From NCBI RefSeq assembly GCF_028869115.1, contig NZ_CP079800.1:2517501-2581500 (forward strand): DNA of 64,000 bases, in the 5' to 3' direction. A program made the translations under genes and the position numbers. Position 1 is the first letter of the stretch, and every line of letters starts with the position of its first letter. Origin of the DNA: Pseudemcibacter aquimaris (GTDB lineage: Bacteria > Pseudomonadota > Alphaproteobacteria > Sphingomonadales > Emcibacteraceae). Below are positions 8,325-17,448 of this stretch, one piece after another. The notes below the pieces were generated by a model that saw only the letters and a list, made by a program, of their open reading frames with translations, did not search any database and was not told the DNA's origin.

Positions 8325-8996
8325 TTACCAAGGAAGGATTTCGCCGTTTGAATGCCAGAATGAACCGCTATTTTCGATATCAAGCTTTTCAATCAGGCCT
8401 TTTAAACGTCCCGCGGAAACATCGGGGGTTATTTCCCCGCGCCCGCTTGTCATTCCCGTCATCACATACCCGGGATGGAACAAACCAACAGCAATGCCAA
8501 GTGGCTTAAGATCATGACATAATGACATGCCGGCTGCATTCACCGCTGCTTTTGACATACGGTATCCGTAACGTCCACCGCTTGTGTTATCAGCAATTGA
8601 CCCCATGCGGCTGGTGATGATGGCAATTTTACTGCCATCAGATAACCTATTCCGTAATGCTTCCGTCACGCGTAACACCCCAAGCGAATTCACACGAAAC
8701 TGTTTTTCCATGGTATCAAAATCAAGATTTCCGAAAACATCTTCGCTTAAGATGCCTGCATTATTCACTAAAATATCAATGCTGGTTCCTGATAATTCTT
8801 GCCCAAGTTTTTCACATCCTTCTGCCGTGCTGACATCAATTCCGTCAACAACACGTGTTGCAATCTGATCCAGTTCATCTGAACTGTTTCTGCATATACC
8901 AATAATATTATATCCATCATTATGGAAATGCTGCGCAATAGAGAGGCCGATTCCCCTATTCGCGCCGGTAATTACAACAGTTTTATTTGATGACAT
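8325..8996 (-). CDS. Short-chain dehydrogenase/reductase
   Basis: A classical SDR of 223 residues. It shows the NAD(P)-binding motif TGANRGIG near the N-terminus, the NNAG motif, a serine in IITSRMGS and the catalytic YGYRMSK pair of Tyr and Lys. The C-terminus is short, as in CsgA-type SDRs. I chose the ATG at 8996 because GGGGA lies at a good distance; earlier in-frame ATGs at 9011 and 9020 exist. It lies directly upstream of the ATP-grasp gene on the same strand, so the two may be co-transcribed. Substrate unknown. Confidence 0.8.
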   Translation of the reverse strand: MSSNKTVVITGANRGIGLSIAQHFHNDGYNIIGICRNSSDELDQIATRVVDGIDVSTAEGCEKLGQELSGTSIDILVNNAGILSEDVFGNLDFDTMEKQFRVNSLGVLRVTEALRNRLSDGSKIAIITSRMGSIADNTSGGRYGYRMSKAAVNAAGMSLCHDLKPLGIAVGLFHPGYVMTGMTSGRGEITPDVSAGRLKGLIEKLDIENSGSFWHSNGEILPW

Positions 8997-9086
8997 TTTT
9001 CTAGTCCCCATATTTTTCAATTATTTGCTATATCGTTAATCCATTTTCTGGAATAATTAAACTCTAAAAAACCAAGAGCATTTTTA

Positions 9087-10811
9087 ATGAAAAAAACACT
9101 AAGCCAATTTTTGCCAATATTAAATTGGGGCAAGGAATATTCAAAGGAAATTTTTGTTGCAGATGCCATTGCCGCATTAATCGTCACGGTCATGCTTATT
9201 CCGCAATCGCTTGCTTATGCTTTGCTGGCCGGATTACCAGCTGAGGTCGGATTATACGCAAGCATCGCACCGCTTATTTTATACACGATTTTTGGCACAA
9301 GCAGGACCCTGTCCGTGGGGCCGGTCGCGATTATTTCATTAATGACGGCCACGGCAATTGGTGCCATCGCTGAACCGGGAACCATCGGATATCTGGAAAC
9401 GGCCATTGCCCTTTCATTGTTAAGCGGCATATTCCTTACTCTAATGGGATTATTTCGGCTTGGCTTTATCGCCAATTTCTTAAGCCATCCTGTAATGGCT
9501 GGCTTTATCACAGCATCCGGCCTTTTGATCGCGTTAAGCCAGTTAAAACATATCCTGGGCATATCCATTTCCGGTCATAATTTGACGGAACAATTGGCGT
9601 CTCTTTTTTCCAACATTGGCATGACACAATACCCCGCATTATTAATCGGTGCGGGCAGTATAATATTTCTTCTATTCATAAGAAATTCACTTGAAAATTT
9701 GCTTAAAAAAATCGGCTTAAGTGATTATGTGGCAAGCTTACTTGTAAAAGCCGGACCTGTTTTTGCAGTCATGATCACCATTATTCTGACGGCGTCGTTA
9801 TCGCTTGATCAAAAAAATCTTGATATTGTCGGCATGGTGCCGCAAGGGCTTCCTTCGTTACAATTGCCGGAACTTAATATGGATATTGTGATCAAGCTTG
9901 GTTCAGCCGCCCTTCTCATCAGTCTGGTTGGTTTTGTCGAATCCATATCCGTGGCACAAACGCTCGCCGCCAAAAGAAGACAGCATATCAATCCCAATCA
10001 GGAACTGATTGCATTGGGCATGAGTAACATTGGATCATCCGCGGTTGGTGGCTATCCCGTAACCGGCGGCTTTGCCAGATCAGTGGTCAATTTTGATGCG
10101 GGTGCCGTGACTCCCGCTGCCGGCGGCATGACCGCTATTGGTATCGCGCTTGCCACATTGTTTCTAACCCCATTTTTATACTATCTGCCCAAGGCAACAT
10201 TGGCGGCCACCATTATTATTGCAGTCATGGGACTTGTTAAAATTCAGCCGATGATTGACACATGGCGATATAGTAAATCCGATTTTTTCGCGATGGCCGT
10301 CACAATATTGCTAACATTATTTTTAAGCGTCGAAGCAGGTATCATTACCGGCGTTGCATCATCATTTATTTTATTCATGTATAAAACCACAAAGCCCCAT
10401 TACGCCGTCGTTGGCCGCGTTGACGGGACAGAGCATTTCAGAAACATCAAAAGACATAATGTCATCACCGACCCAAGGATCATTTCCATTCGTATTGATG
10501 AAAGCCTTTATTTTTCAAACATTCGCTATCTTGAAAATGAAATTAATAAACTTGTCGCCGCCCAGCCGGAATGTGAACATATTATACTGATGTGTTCTGC
10601 GGTAAATTCAATTGATAGCAGCGCACTAGAAAGCCTTGAATCCATCAATCACAGATTAATAGACGCCAATGTCAAACTTCATATGAGCGAGGTAAAAGGC
10701 CCAGTCACCGATAAACTTTCAAAAACAACATTCATGGATGACCTATCCGGCCAAATATTCTTAAGCCAATATGAAGCTTTTAATGCGCTAAGCAATAATT
10801 CACCTACTTAA
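9087..10811 (+). CDS. SulP family anion transporter with STAS domain
   Basis: This inner-membrane SulP (SLC26-like) permease probably takes up sulfate, bicarbonate or another anion. The 574 residues have an N-terminal membrane domain of many hydrophobic helices with the family motif VTVMLIPQSLAYALLAGLP near residue 35. Also present are FGTSRTLSVGPVAIISLM and NIGSSAVGGYPVTGGFARS. A cytoplasmic STAS domain follows from about 440, including IILMCSAVNSIDSSALESLE. The substrate cannot be assigned. The gene is convergent with the LysR gene and overlaps it by eight bases. It is divergent from the SDR. Confidence 0.9.
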   Translation: MKKTLSQFLPILNWGKEYSKEIFVADAIAALIVTVMLIPQSLAYALLAGLPAEVGLYASIAPLILYTIFGTSRTLSVGPVAIISLMTATAIGAIAEPGTIGYLETAIALSLLSGIFLTLMGLFRLGFIANFLSHPVMAGFITASGLLIALSQLKHILGISISGHNLTEQLASLFSNIGMTQYPALLIGAGSIIFLLFIRNSLENLLKKIGLSDYVASLLVKAGPVFAVMITIILTASLSLDQKNLDIVGMVPQGLPSLQLPELNMDIVIKLGSAALLISLVGFVESISVAQTLAAKRRQHINPNQELIALGMSNIGSSAVGGYPVTGGFARSVVNFDAGAVTPAAGGMTAIGIALATLFLTPFLYYLPKATLAATIIIAVMGLVKIQPMIDTWRYSKSDFFAMAVTILLTLFLSVEAGIITGVASSFILFMYKTTKPHYAVVGRVDGTEHFRNIKRHNVITDPRIISIRIDESLYFSNIRYLENEINKLVAAQPECEHIILMCSAVNSIDSSALESLESINHRLIDANVKLHMSEVKGPVTDKLSKTTFMDDLSGQIFLSQYEAFNALSNNSPT

Positions 10812-11682
10812 ACCCGCGCTTAACAAATTCTAAAAACCGTTCTGCGGCGGGGGATAGTTTTCGCTCGGATAGGAATAATGCTTTGATTTGATATTTTATA
10901 GGCGGGTTGAACCCTTTATATTTCACATTTTCCGGGCGGTTGGAACGGGCGGTGACATCATCAACGATGGCAATACCGCTTCCCAAAGCCACCATATTGC
11001 GGGCGACGAAATAGGTCTGCGCAATCAGGCTTGATTGAAAACTAAGGCCGTCTTTATCCATTCTATTTTCAAGCAAATCACTTAACGGGCCGCTGTCTTC
11101 GATACTGACGTAATCATGGCTTTGTAATTCGGGTAATTTTAATCTGTCCGGATAATCATCAAATTCACCGCTGCCGTAAATGCAAACCAACTCCCCTTCG
11201 CCAATGACCACTTCTTTAACGCCGTCAATTTTTGGCGGGTTTAATGCAAAGCCAATTTCCTTGTCATAATCAAATAAGGTTTTCATCATGCTGGAAAAAT
11301 GTTCTGTTTGGTAAATGAACTGTGCGCTTTTATGTTTTGCGCGGAAATCCTGAATAAGACGCGGTAATATTTCAATACTGAGCGCCGCCACGGAGACAAT
11401 CCTGATTTTGCCGTCTTCGGGGTTTTTTAAATTTTCTGCTGTTTGTTTAAGACGAGCGATCCGTTTATAGATCCCCTCGGTTTCTTTATATAAAATGTTG
11501 GCTTCTGATGTGGCGACAAGCCGCCCACGCACCCGGCGAAACAATAAAAACCCAAGGCCGTCTTCGGCGTGTTTTAAAATTTTGCTGGCCGTTGGCTGCG
11601 CGATGCCCAGCACTTTGGCGGCTTCGGAAATCGAACCCATTTCATATACTGCATTGAATATTTCAATTTGTCTTAAATTCAT
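10804..11682 (-). CDS. LysR regulator of the D-Glu locus (DgcR-like)
   Basis: A 292-residue LysR-type regulator with an N-terminal winged helix-turn-helix (MNLRQIEIFNAVYEMGSISEAAKVLGIAQPTASKILK) and a substrate-binding C-terminal domain. It is divergent from dgcN, and the 106-base gap holds two palindromes starting 12 bases from its start codon. By position it is the likely inducer-responsive regulator of dgcN-dgcA, as reported for DgcR in other bacteria. D-Glu as inducer is inference from the neighbours. Confidence 0.8.
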   Translation of the reverse strand: MNLRQIEIFNAVYEMGSISEAAKVLGIAQPTASKILKHAEDGLGFLLFRRVRGRLVATSEANILYKETEGIYKRIARLKQTAENLKNPEDGKIRIVSVAALSIEILPRLIQDFRAKHKSAQFIYQTEHFSSMMKTLFDYDKEIGFALNPPKIDGVKEVVIGEGELVCIYGSGEFDDYPDRLKLPELQSHDYVSIEDSGPLSDLLENRMDKDGLSFQSSLIAQTYFVARNMVALGSGIAIVDDVTARSNRPENVKYKGFNPPIKYQIKALFLSERKLSPAAERFLEFVKRGFK

Positions 11683-11693
11683 ATGACTATTCT

Positions 11694-11724
11694 ATAGCTT
11701 TAAGCTATATATTCAATAGCTATT
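11694..11724. promoter_or_regulatory. Probable LysR operator pair
   Basis: Two perfect palindromes share an ATAGCT core. ATAGCTT-T-AAGCTAT is at 11694-11708 and AATAGCTATT is at 11715-11724. They lie between the LysR start (11682) and dgcN (11789). Paired sites of related sequence in a divergent gap are the usual arrangement for LysR proteins. Confidence 0.65.
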
Positions 11725-11788
11725 TTCATATGACTTTTATCTTGGTACGGCATATAAGTTACCCAATATATTTTTTGGAGATAGAATT

Positions 11789-12826
11789 ATGTCACAAACC
11801 GAACGTGTAAAACGCGCCAATCAAAAAGAAATGATCAAAACACCATACCACCTGTTTCTTGGGTGTGGTGATAATGAGCTTTCCATTAAAACATCACGCG
11901 GCATTGCAGAATTTAATCCTGATGTCTGCATCGGTGAAATCGCCGGTGGCGACAGCCCGTTAACCGTTGGACTTGATAAATTATCCATTAAAGAAGCAGC
12001 AAGCAAAGGCGCAAAGACATTCGTCATCGGTCTTGCTAACGCTGGCGGTTATGTGGAACCGGAATGGGAACCATATATCATAGAGGCCATCGAAAACGGT
12101 ATGGATATCGCAAGCGGCCTTCACCGTAAACTTGAAGAATTCCCAGCCATTCTTGAGGCCGCCGAAAAACACGGCGTGGAACTACATAACGTACGTCATG
12201 GTTATACTGATCTTAAAACTGGAACGGGTGAAAAACGTACTGGTAAACGTTTGCTTGCGGTTGGTTCTGATTGTTCCGTTGGTAAAATGTACACCACCGT
12301 TGCCATCACCAACGAAATGAAAAAACAAGGCTTTGACGTTGAATTTAAAGCAACCGGACAAACAGGTGTTCTTGTTGCCGGAAGCGGTATTTGTATCGAC
12401 GCAGTTGTTGCCGATTTCATCGCTGGCGGGATCGAGGAATTATCCCCATCAAACGATGAAAACCATTGGGACATTATCGAAGGACAAGGATCACTTTATA
12501 ATCCTGCCTTTGCGGGTGTGAGCCTTGGTCTTTTACACGGTTCACAAGCAGATGTGATTGTATTCTGCCACGAAGCAGGCCGTCCGCATATTAAAGGGTT
12601 ACCGCATATGCCAATGCCTGATATGACGGATTGCATTGAATTAAACCTTAAACATGCGCGTCTGACCAATCCGAACGCGACACTGGGTGGCATTTCACTA
12701 AACTGCAGAAACTTAAGCGCCGAGGAAGGCGAAAAACAACGCGCAGAGCTTGCTGAAAAATACGGTGTTCCATGTTTTGACCCAATGATCACTGGTGTTT
12801 CTGAATTTGTGGAGACGCTTAAATAA
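11789..12826 (+). CDS. dgcN: D-glutamate N-acetyltransferase (DgcN, DUF1611)
   Basis: DgcN acetylates D-glutamate to N-acetyl-D-glutamate, the first step of a D-Glu degradation route known from marine bacteria. The 345-residue DUF1611 protein has a P-loop-like motif GSDCSVGK at residues 159-166. The family-typical stretches FKATGQTGVLVAGSG and IIEGQGSLYNPAFAGVSLGLLHGSQ are also present. Its TAA stop overlaps the ATG of the dgcA gene by one base, so the two are translationally coupled. The pair, plus the divergent LysR gene, is the basis of the assignment. DUF1611 alone would be less specific. Confidence 0.85.
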   Translation: MSQTERVKRANQKEMIKTPYHLFLGCGDNELSIKTSRGIAEFNPDVCIGEIAGGDSPLTVGLDKLSIKEAASKGAKTFVIGLANAGGYVEPEWEPYIIEAIENGMDIASGLHRKLEEFPAILEAAEKHGVELHNVRHGYTDLKTGTGEKRTGKRLLAVGSDCSVGKMYTTVAITNEMKKQGFDVEFKATGQTGVLVAGSGICIDAVVADFIAGGIEELSPSNDENHWDIIEGQGSLYNPAFAGVSLGLLHGSQADVIVFCHEAGRPHIKGLPHMPMPDMTDCIELNLKHARLTNPNATLGGISLNCRNLSAEEGEKQRAELAEKYGVPCFDPMITGVSEFVETLK

Positions 12827-13815
12827 TGAGAAAATTTGACTATAGAGCAGAAAAATTCGATCTTCATACGCCATTCGTCATTTCCCGCGGTTCACGCGTT
12901 GATACAACCGTAATCATCGTCGAAATCGAAGAAGACGGGTTTAAAGGATGGGGCGAGAGCTGCCCCACCCCGCATTACGGTGAAAGCGTCGAAAGCGTCA
13001 TGGCACAGATCGATGAAATTGCCCTTAAGATGAAAGCAGGATTAACGCGCGCGGAACTTCAGGATGCACTACCCGCGGGCGCCGCCCGTAATGCCATCGA
13101 TTGCGCCATGTGGGACTTAGAAGCCAAGCAATCAGGCAAAACCATCGCTGAATTGATGGGACATGATTGGCCGGACGCGCTTCTGTCCGTTGAAACCATC
13201 AGCATCGGCGAAGCAGACAAAATGGGTAAAAAGGCAAAAACGCTTGAAAATTTCCCAACCATCAAAGTGAAAATGAACGCAGATGATATTGAAAACCGTA
13301 TCAAGGCCGTTCATGAAAACGCGCCGAATGCAAAATTGATCGTTGATGCCAACGAAAGCTGGAATGCGGATATCGTAAGACGCGTCGCATCCACATTAAA
13401 GGACAATGGCGTTGTGATGCTAGAGCAGCCTGTCCCACCAGCAGAAGACGAAACTTTACGCGGCATCAATGCGCCATTGCCACTTGGTGGTGATGAAAGC
13501 TGTCATGTTGCCGCGGATTTGGAACGCCTTCATGGTATTTATGATGTGGTGAATATTAAACTTGATAAAACGGGAGGCCTTACCGAAGCTAAGAAATTAT
13601 TGGATCAAGCAAAAGAGATGGGCTTTGACATCATGGTTGGCTGCATGGTCGGCACATCGCTTTCCATGGCGGCGGGCATGTTCATTGCGACAGAAGCAAG
13701 CTACGTTGACCTGGATGCGCCAACAATGCTGGCAACAGACCGTGATCATGCCTTAACCATTAAAGACGGTAAAATGAGCGCATTAAACCCCGCGCTTTAC
13801 GGTGGTGCGGATTAA
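12826..13815 (+). CDS. dgcA: N-acetyl-D-glutamate racemase (DgcA)
   Basis: An enolase-superfamily enzyme of the dipeptide-epimerase type. Beside dgcN it should convert N-acetyl-D-Glu to N-acetyl-L-Glu. The 329 residues carry the full catalytic set: K147 and K149 (KVKM), metal ligands D174 (VDANESW), E200 (LEQPV) and D223 (GGDES), and the opposite lysine K245 (NIKLDKTGG). The start codon overlaps the dgcN stop. Its 3' end overlaps the convergent permease gene by 33 bases. Taken alone, the sequence would be called L-Ala-D/L-Glu epimerase, which acts on peptidoglycan dipeptides. The dgcN neighbour favours DgcA. Confidence 0.8.
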   Translation: MRKFDYRAEKFDLHTPFVISRGSRVDTTVIIVEIEEDGFKGWGESCPTPHYGESVESVMAQIDEIALKMKAGLTRAELQDALPAGAARNAIDCAMWDLEAKQSGKTIAELMGHDWPDALLSVETISIGEADKMGKKAKTLENFPTIKVKMNADDIENRIKAVHENAPNAKLIVDANESWNADIVRRVASTLKDNGVVMLEQPVPPAEDETLRGINAPLPLGGDESCHVAADLERLHGIYDVVNIKLDKTGGLTEAKKLLDQAKEMGFDIMVGCMVGTSLSMAAGMFIATEASYVDLDAPTMLATDRDHALTIKDGKMSALNPALYGGAD

Positions 13816-15102
13816 TAAACACGCCAAGGCACCAATAGACAATCCGATCCATGGATCATAAAACGTAAGAAGCAAAGCGGTCAGCATCATGATCGCTTTT
13901 TCTTTATGGGTTTTAACAAGCCCAATGGAAAGCTTACCACACGCAATCCCGGTAAGTAGTAATGTCAACATAAGCGCAACCGGCATAAATGGTTTTAAAA
14001 ATGTCACAACAGGCAACCAGATAAAACCAATTGGAATTGCATAATAGTAAAATGCCGCTATGCCCCCGATCAGGCCTTCTAATTTTTCTTTGCCCTCTTT
14101 CCACCTTTCAGTAACAATGACCTGGGCACCGGCCCAAAGTACGCCTTGTGTCGGAAAAAACGGCACGATTACAGCCATTAAAAAGTTGCGAATTGAAACG
14201 GCAAAATGGGAACGGTTAAAATTGACATCAACTGGATCATCCGACCTTTCCTGTTGGCCCGCGTCTATGATCGCCTTTCCGGTTAAAAGATCACCGAACA
14301 AAATCACATAAGCCATCAACACAATCGGCATGGCGGCAATATAATAATCAAGCGGCGGCCAACCAATCGCAAAGGGCGATACTTTTTCAAAAAGACTTGC
14401 AAACGGCGGATTTAACACGCCGGATATGATATCAAATTCCAGCTCGCCCGCGACATAACCGGAAATACCCACAACGGCGAAAACCGGTAACAATCCAAGC
14501 GATGCAATCAATTTTATGATGTTATTTTCCTGTTTCCATTTTTGAAAAGCGGGTAGATAAAAAATCACAAGGCATAAAACAATCGCCCCGATAAATGAGA
14601 TCGGCATCACATCAAATTTTGACACATCATCATAAAATATACGTTTTAATGCCGATAATGCCGCCCCCATAATTATCCCCGCCTTTAAAGCAGCCGGGAT
14701 CATACCAATTAGCTTTTTACCAAAACCGGTAATCCCCATGAAAAAGGTCAGCACCGCAAATTCAATCGATAACGCCGTCATCATTTGAAAGCGTTCAGTT
14801 GGGCTGTCATAACCACCAAGCACAAGGGCAAGCACAAGCGGCAACGCCGCCGTAATCCAACCCGCGGCATAGGCTTCACCAAAAATCAAAATATGCGATG
14901 TGACCAGCATCATATGGAGCATGGCCATGGTGACGGCCTCTTCAAAAGTAAGGCCGAATGATCCGGTGAGTAACGGCACAAGCGCAAGTCCCGTTGACAG
15001 GGACACGACAAATCCCTGCAGCAGCAACCCCCATTCAATTCTATAGTGGATTAAAGGCAGGTAAGCCCTAAAAACACCCCATTTAAATCCATTATTTTTC
15101 AT
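13783..15102 (-). CDS. Polytopic permease of unknown substrate
   Basis: An integral membrane protein of about 439 residues with roughly 12 hydrophobic segments. The early LQGFVVSLSTGLALVPLLTGSFGLTFEEAV and the internal helix-breaking repeats suggest the UraA/SulP-type fold, but no STAS domain follows. Convergent placement against dgcA, with overlapping 3' ends, suggests a link to D-glutamate or a related acid, which is unproven. I placed the start at 15102 (MKNNGFKW) with a weak GGG upstream. An ATG at 15114 and a GTG at 15180 are possible longer starts. Confidence 0.6.
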   Translation of the reverse strand: MKNNGFKWGVFRAYLPLIHYRIEWGLLLQGFVVSLSTGLALVPLLTGSFGLTFEEAVTMAMLHMMLVTSHILIFGEAYAAGWITAALPLVLALVLGGYDSPTERFQMMTALSIEFAVLTFFMGITGFGKKLIGMIPAALKAGIIMGAALSALKRIFYDDVSKFDVMPISFIGAIVLCLVIFYLPAFQKWKQENNIIKLIASLGLLPVFAVVGISGYVAGELEFDIISGVLNPPFASLFEKVSPFAIGWPPLDYYIAAMPIVLMAYVILFGDLLTGKAIIDAGQQERSDDPVDVNFNRSHFAVSIRNFLMAVIVPFFPTQGVLWAGAQVIVTERWKEGKEKLEGLIGGIAAFYYYAIPIGFIWLPVVTFLKPFMPVALMLTLLLTGIACGKLSIGLVKTHKEKAIMMLTALLLTFYDPWIGLSIGALACLLIRTTVKRGV

Positions 15103-15269
15103 AAGCCCATTCATAAAGCAGATTTTTACAGATGCAAAGAAAAAGGCTATCCCTTTACCATCATATTTTCTTAATCGCACGTAAGCGTATTTTGGTCATC
15201 ATTGTGAAAAACACGTAAATGATATACAATCATAAACAAATTTAAAGCTTGCAGAAGCCATTATAAATT

Positions 15270-15728
15270 ATGCCATTTACAATAAACGACGATAAAACGA
15301 TCAATCATCCTGCTATTAAAGATTTTCTAGCAGATTGTAACAAAGCGACCAATGGCGATTTATTGTCGGTTCAATATGTTCAAACGTATGATTTAATCAA
15401 ATATTCAAAATGGCTCATTATTTCTGAATATGACGATGAAAAAAACGATTTTAAATTTCGGTATAGCGGCAGCAAGGTTTGTTCATTTTATGGAATGGAA
15501 ATAACCGGAAAATATATTTCTGAAACCGCGTCAGAGGATAACATTGAGCCACTAATAAATATATATAAAGACATCATAAAAACACGTAATACGGTTTATC
15601 TTTCCGGCACGCTTAAACCGCGCGGCAAGGCATTTATTGACTGGCATATGGTCAGTCAGCCTTTAATCAGAAACGATCAAATCAACGAAGTAATTGGCTT
15701 TGTAATTTTCGATGATAACAGCACATAG
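15270..15728 (+). CDS. PAS_5-like sensor protein, copy 1
   Basis: A 152-residue soluble protein, first of three tandem paralogues. The core DLIKYSKWLIISEY...FKFRYSGSKVCSFYGMEITGKYISE follows the PAS_5 pattern common in alphaproteobacteria, where FRYRLxGT and FGRDLTGR are the usual landmarks. The C-terminal strand region is FIDWHMVSQPLIRNDQINEVIGFVIF. There is no output domain, so any signalling must act through a partner. The start MPFTINDDKTINHPAI is mirrored by copy 2. Function unknown. Confidence 0.65.
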   Translation: MPFTINDDKTINHPAIKDFLADCNKATNGDLLSVQYVQTYDLIKYSKWLIISEYDDEKNDFKFRYSGSKVCSFYGMEITGKYISETASEDNIEPLINIYKDIIKTRNTVYLSGTLKPRGKAFIDWHMVSQPLIRNDQINEVIGFVIFDDNST

Positions 15729-15829
15729 TTTCATTGAAATAAATTAAATATATGCAATAAGACTTTGTTGTTAAAGGGGTTTATTTGATATATAAGACAA
15801 GAATTAAATATCATTTAAATCAAAGAATT

Positions 15830-16291
15830 ATGCCATTGATTATAAACAACGATAAAACGATCAATCACCCCGCAATTATCAAATTCAAGCAGGCTTGCGA
15901 CAATGCGGCCGCAGGTAATCCGTTGACCATTAATATGGTGCAATCACGCGATCTATTTAAATATTCAAAATCTTTAATGATCGCAGAATTTGATAAAGAG
16001 CAGAATGATTTCAAATTTCGTTTTTGTGGCAGCAATATTGCTTCAAATTATGAAATGGATATCACGGGAAAATATATTTCAGAAACAACCGACCCATCCA
16101 CAATAAAAGAGTTCATCAAAATCTATAAAAGCATCATTGATGATCAAAAAACCGTCTATTTCACAGGCACTCTTCAAACACGCGGCAAAGATTTTTTGGA
16201 TTGGCACCAAATAAGTCAGCCTTTGATGCGGAACGGAAGAATTAACGAAGTCATCAGTTACGTCATCGTCGAAGGTCGTGTGAATGACTAA
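15830..16291 (+). CDS. PAS_5-like sensor protein, copy 2
   Basis: Second paralogue, 153 residues from the ATG at 15830 (MPLIINNDKTINHPAI). This start aligns with the start of copy 1. A TTG at 15785 would add 15 residues with no counterpart in the other copies. Shared blocks with copy 1 include LFKYSKSLMIAEFD, FKFRFCGSNI, MDITGKYISET and DWHQISQPLMRNGRINEVI. The divergence is clear but the order of motifs is unchanged, which indicates an old duplication. Confidence 0.65.
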   Translation: MPLIINNDKTINHPAIIKFKQACDNAAAGNPLTINMVQSRDLFKYSKSLMIAEFDKEQNDFKFRFCGSNIASNYEMDITGKYISETTDPSTIKEFIKIYKSIIDDQKTVYFTGTLQTRGKDFLDWHQISQPLMRNGRINEVISYVIVEGRVND

Positions 16292-16315
16292 AAGTAATTA
16301 AGGGAGGGAAAAGCA

Positions 16316-16798
16316 ATGAAATTCAAAATCAATGATGATGATGCCGTTAACGATCCTTATCTTAAAAAATTCATGAACATCTATGAAAATATTGCGGCCA
16401 AAGATCATTTTAATATCAGCCATATACAATCCACAGAATTATTTAAATATTCAAAAGATATGATCATCGTAAAACCGGTGAATAAAGGTGAGGATTTTAT
16501 CTGCACTTTTTGCGGCACTCACATCGGAAATATTTATGGAATGGACATTACAGGCAAACACATTACAGAAACCAACCCCGAACAGCCGTCCAAATTAATC
16601 ATCGATCTATTAAATGAAACACTCAATAAAAATGATTTCATTTATTTAAGCACATGCATAAGCCGTGAAGGATTCCGTGAAATAGAATGGCATCAGGTCA
16701 TGATACCATTCTGGCGCACCGATGAAATACGCGAAGTCCTTTGTTTAATTTCAACGGAAATCACCAAAGATTATAGCCCGTTGCTGAAGGCACTATAA
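16316..16798 (+). CDS. PAS_5-like sensor protein, copy 3
   Basis: Third and most diverged paralogue, 160 residues. It retains ELFKYSKDMIIV, FICTFCGTHIGNIYGMDITGKHITET and IEWHQVMIPFWRTDEIREVL. It begins 24 bases after copy 2 behind a strong GGGAGGG ribosome site, so it is likely co-transcribed with copy 2. It has a longer C-terminal tail than copies 1 and 2. No partner kinase or cyclase sits next to the array. Confidence 0.65.
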   Translation: MKFKINDDDAVNDPYLKKFMNIYENIAAKDHFNISHIQSTELFKYSKDMIIVKPVNKGEDFICTFCGTHIGNIYGMDITGKHITETNPEQPSKLIIDLLNETLNKNDFIYLSTCISREGFREIEWHQVMIPFWRTDEIREVLCLISTEITKDYSPLLKAL

Positions 16799-16804
16799 TT
16801 TTTT

Positions 16805-17326
16805 TTAATTCGCGTCGCAGCGGCAGCTTCCATCTGTGCATTTTATGGTACCAACCTTACAGGAATTATTCCGTGCAATCATATCAACACAGGCAGATGC
16901 ACCAGTGCAAGCCATACGCGCGCCAATTTTCCTGATGATCGCCATACCGGTATCATGTGCCATCGCGGGTGATGCTTTATCGAGCGGTTTGGTCACTGTA
17001 ACAGGGCGATGTTGTCTCTTACCCGTGGCCATGCCGGATCCTTTTTCACGCGTTGACGCCGCAGCCGTATTTTTTAAATCCTGCATCGGTTTACGAACAC
17101 GTGTACCTTGCGCCTGTTTTGGCTCACACGCATTGGCGCATAAAACCACAATTCCCTGTAGCTCGTCACCAGAACTATAACTTTCAAGTGCTCGTTGTAA
17201 TTTCGGTGACATCACCGCAGGCCCCGTATCAAGTTCGAGCGATGGTGGATCAATTTGTTGTGCGAAAGAAATGTTGAAAATTGATACCCCAAACAGAACG
17301 CTTATTAGTAAAGATAGTCTTTTCAT
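16805..17326 (-). CDS. Secreted cysteine-rich hypothetical protein
   Basis: A 173-residue protein with a clear signal peptide (cleavage near FAQ at about residue 22). The mature part has a low-complexity basic middle. Eight cysteines fall in three groups: CANAC, CTGASAC, and the tail CKVGTIKCTDGSCRCDAN. The even number and periplasmic destination suggest disulfides. I recognise no family. It is convergent with PAS copy 3, with six bases between stops. Confidence 0.55.
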   Translation of the reverse strand: MKRLSLLISVLFGVSIFNISFAQQIDPPSLELDTGPAVMSPKLQRALESYSSGDELQGIVVLCANACEPKQAQGTRVRKPMQDLKNTAAASTREKGSGMATGKRQHRPVTVTKPLDKASPAMAHDTGMAIIRKIGARMACTGASACVDMIARNNSCKVGTIKCTDGSCRCDAN

Positions 17327-17448
17327 GGCTCACCTCATTTATCTGATGCACCATAACTATATCATAATTATGTCATTTTTTCGATCATACTTGTGATATG
17401 GATTTGGTTATGAAATAGTGAAGCCATAATTTAATGGGAACAATCAAA

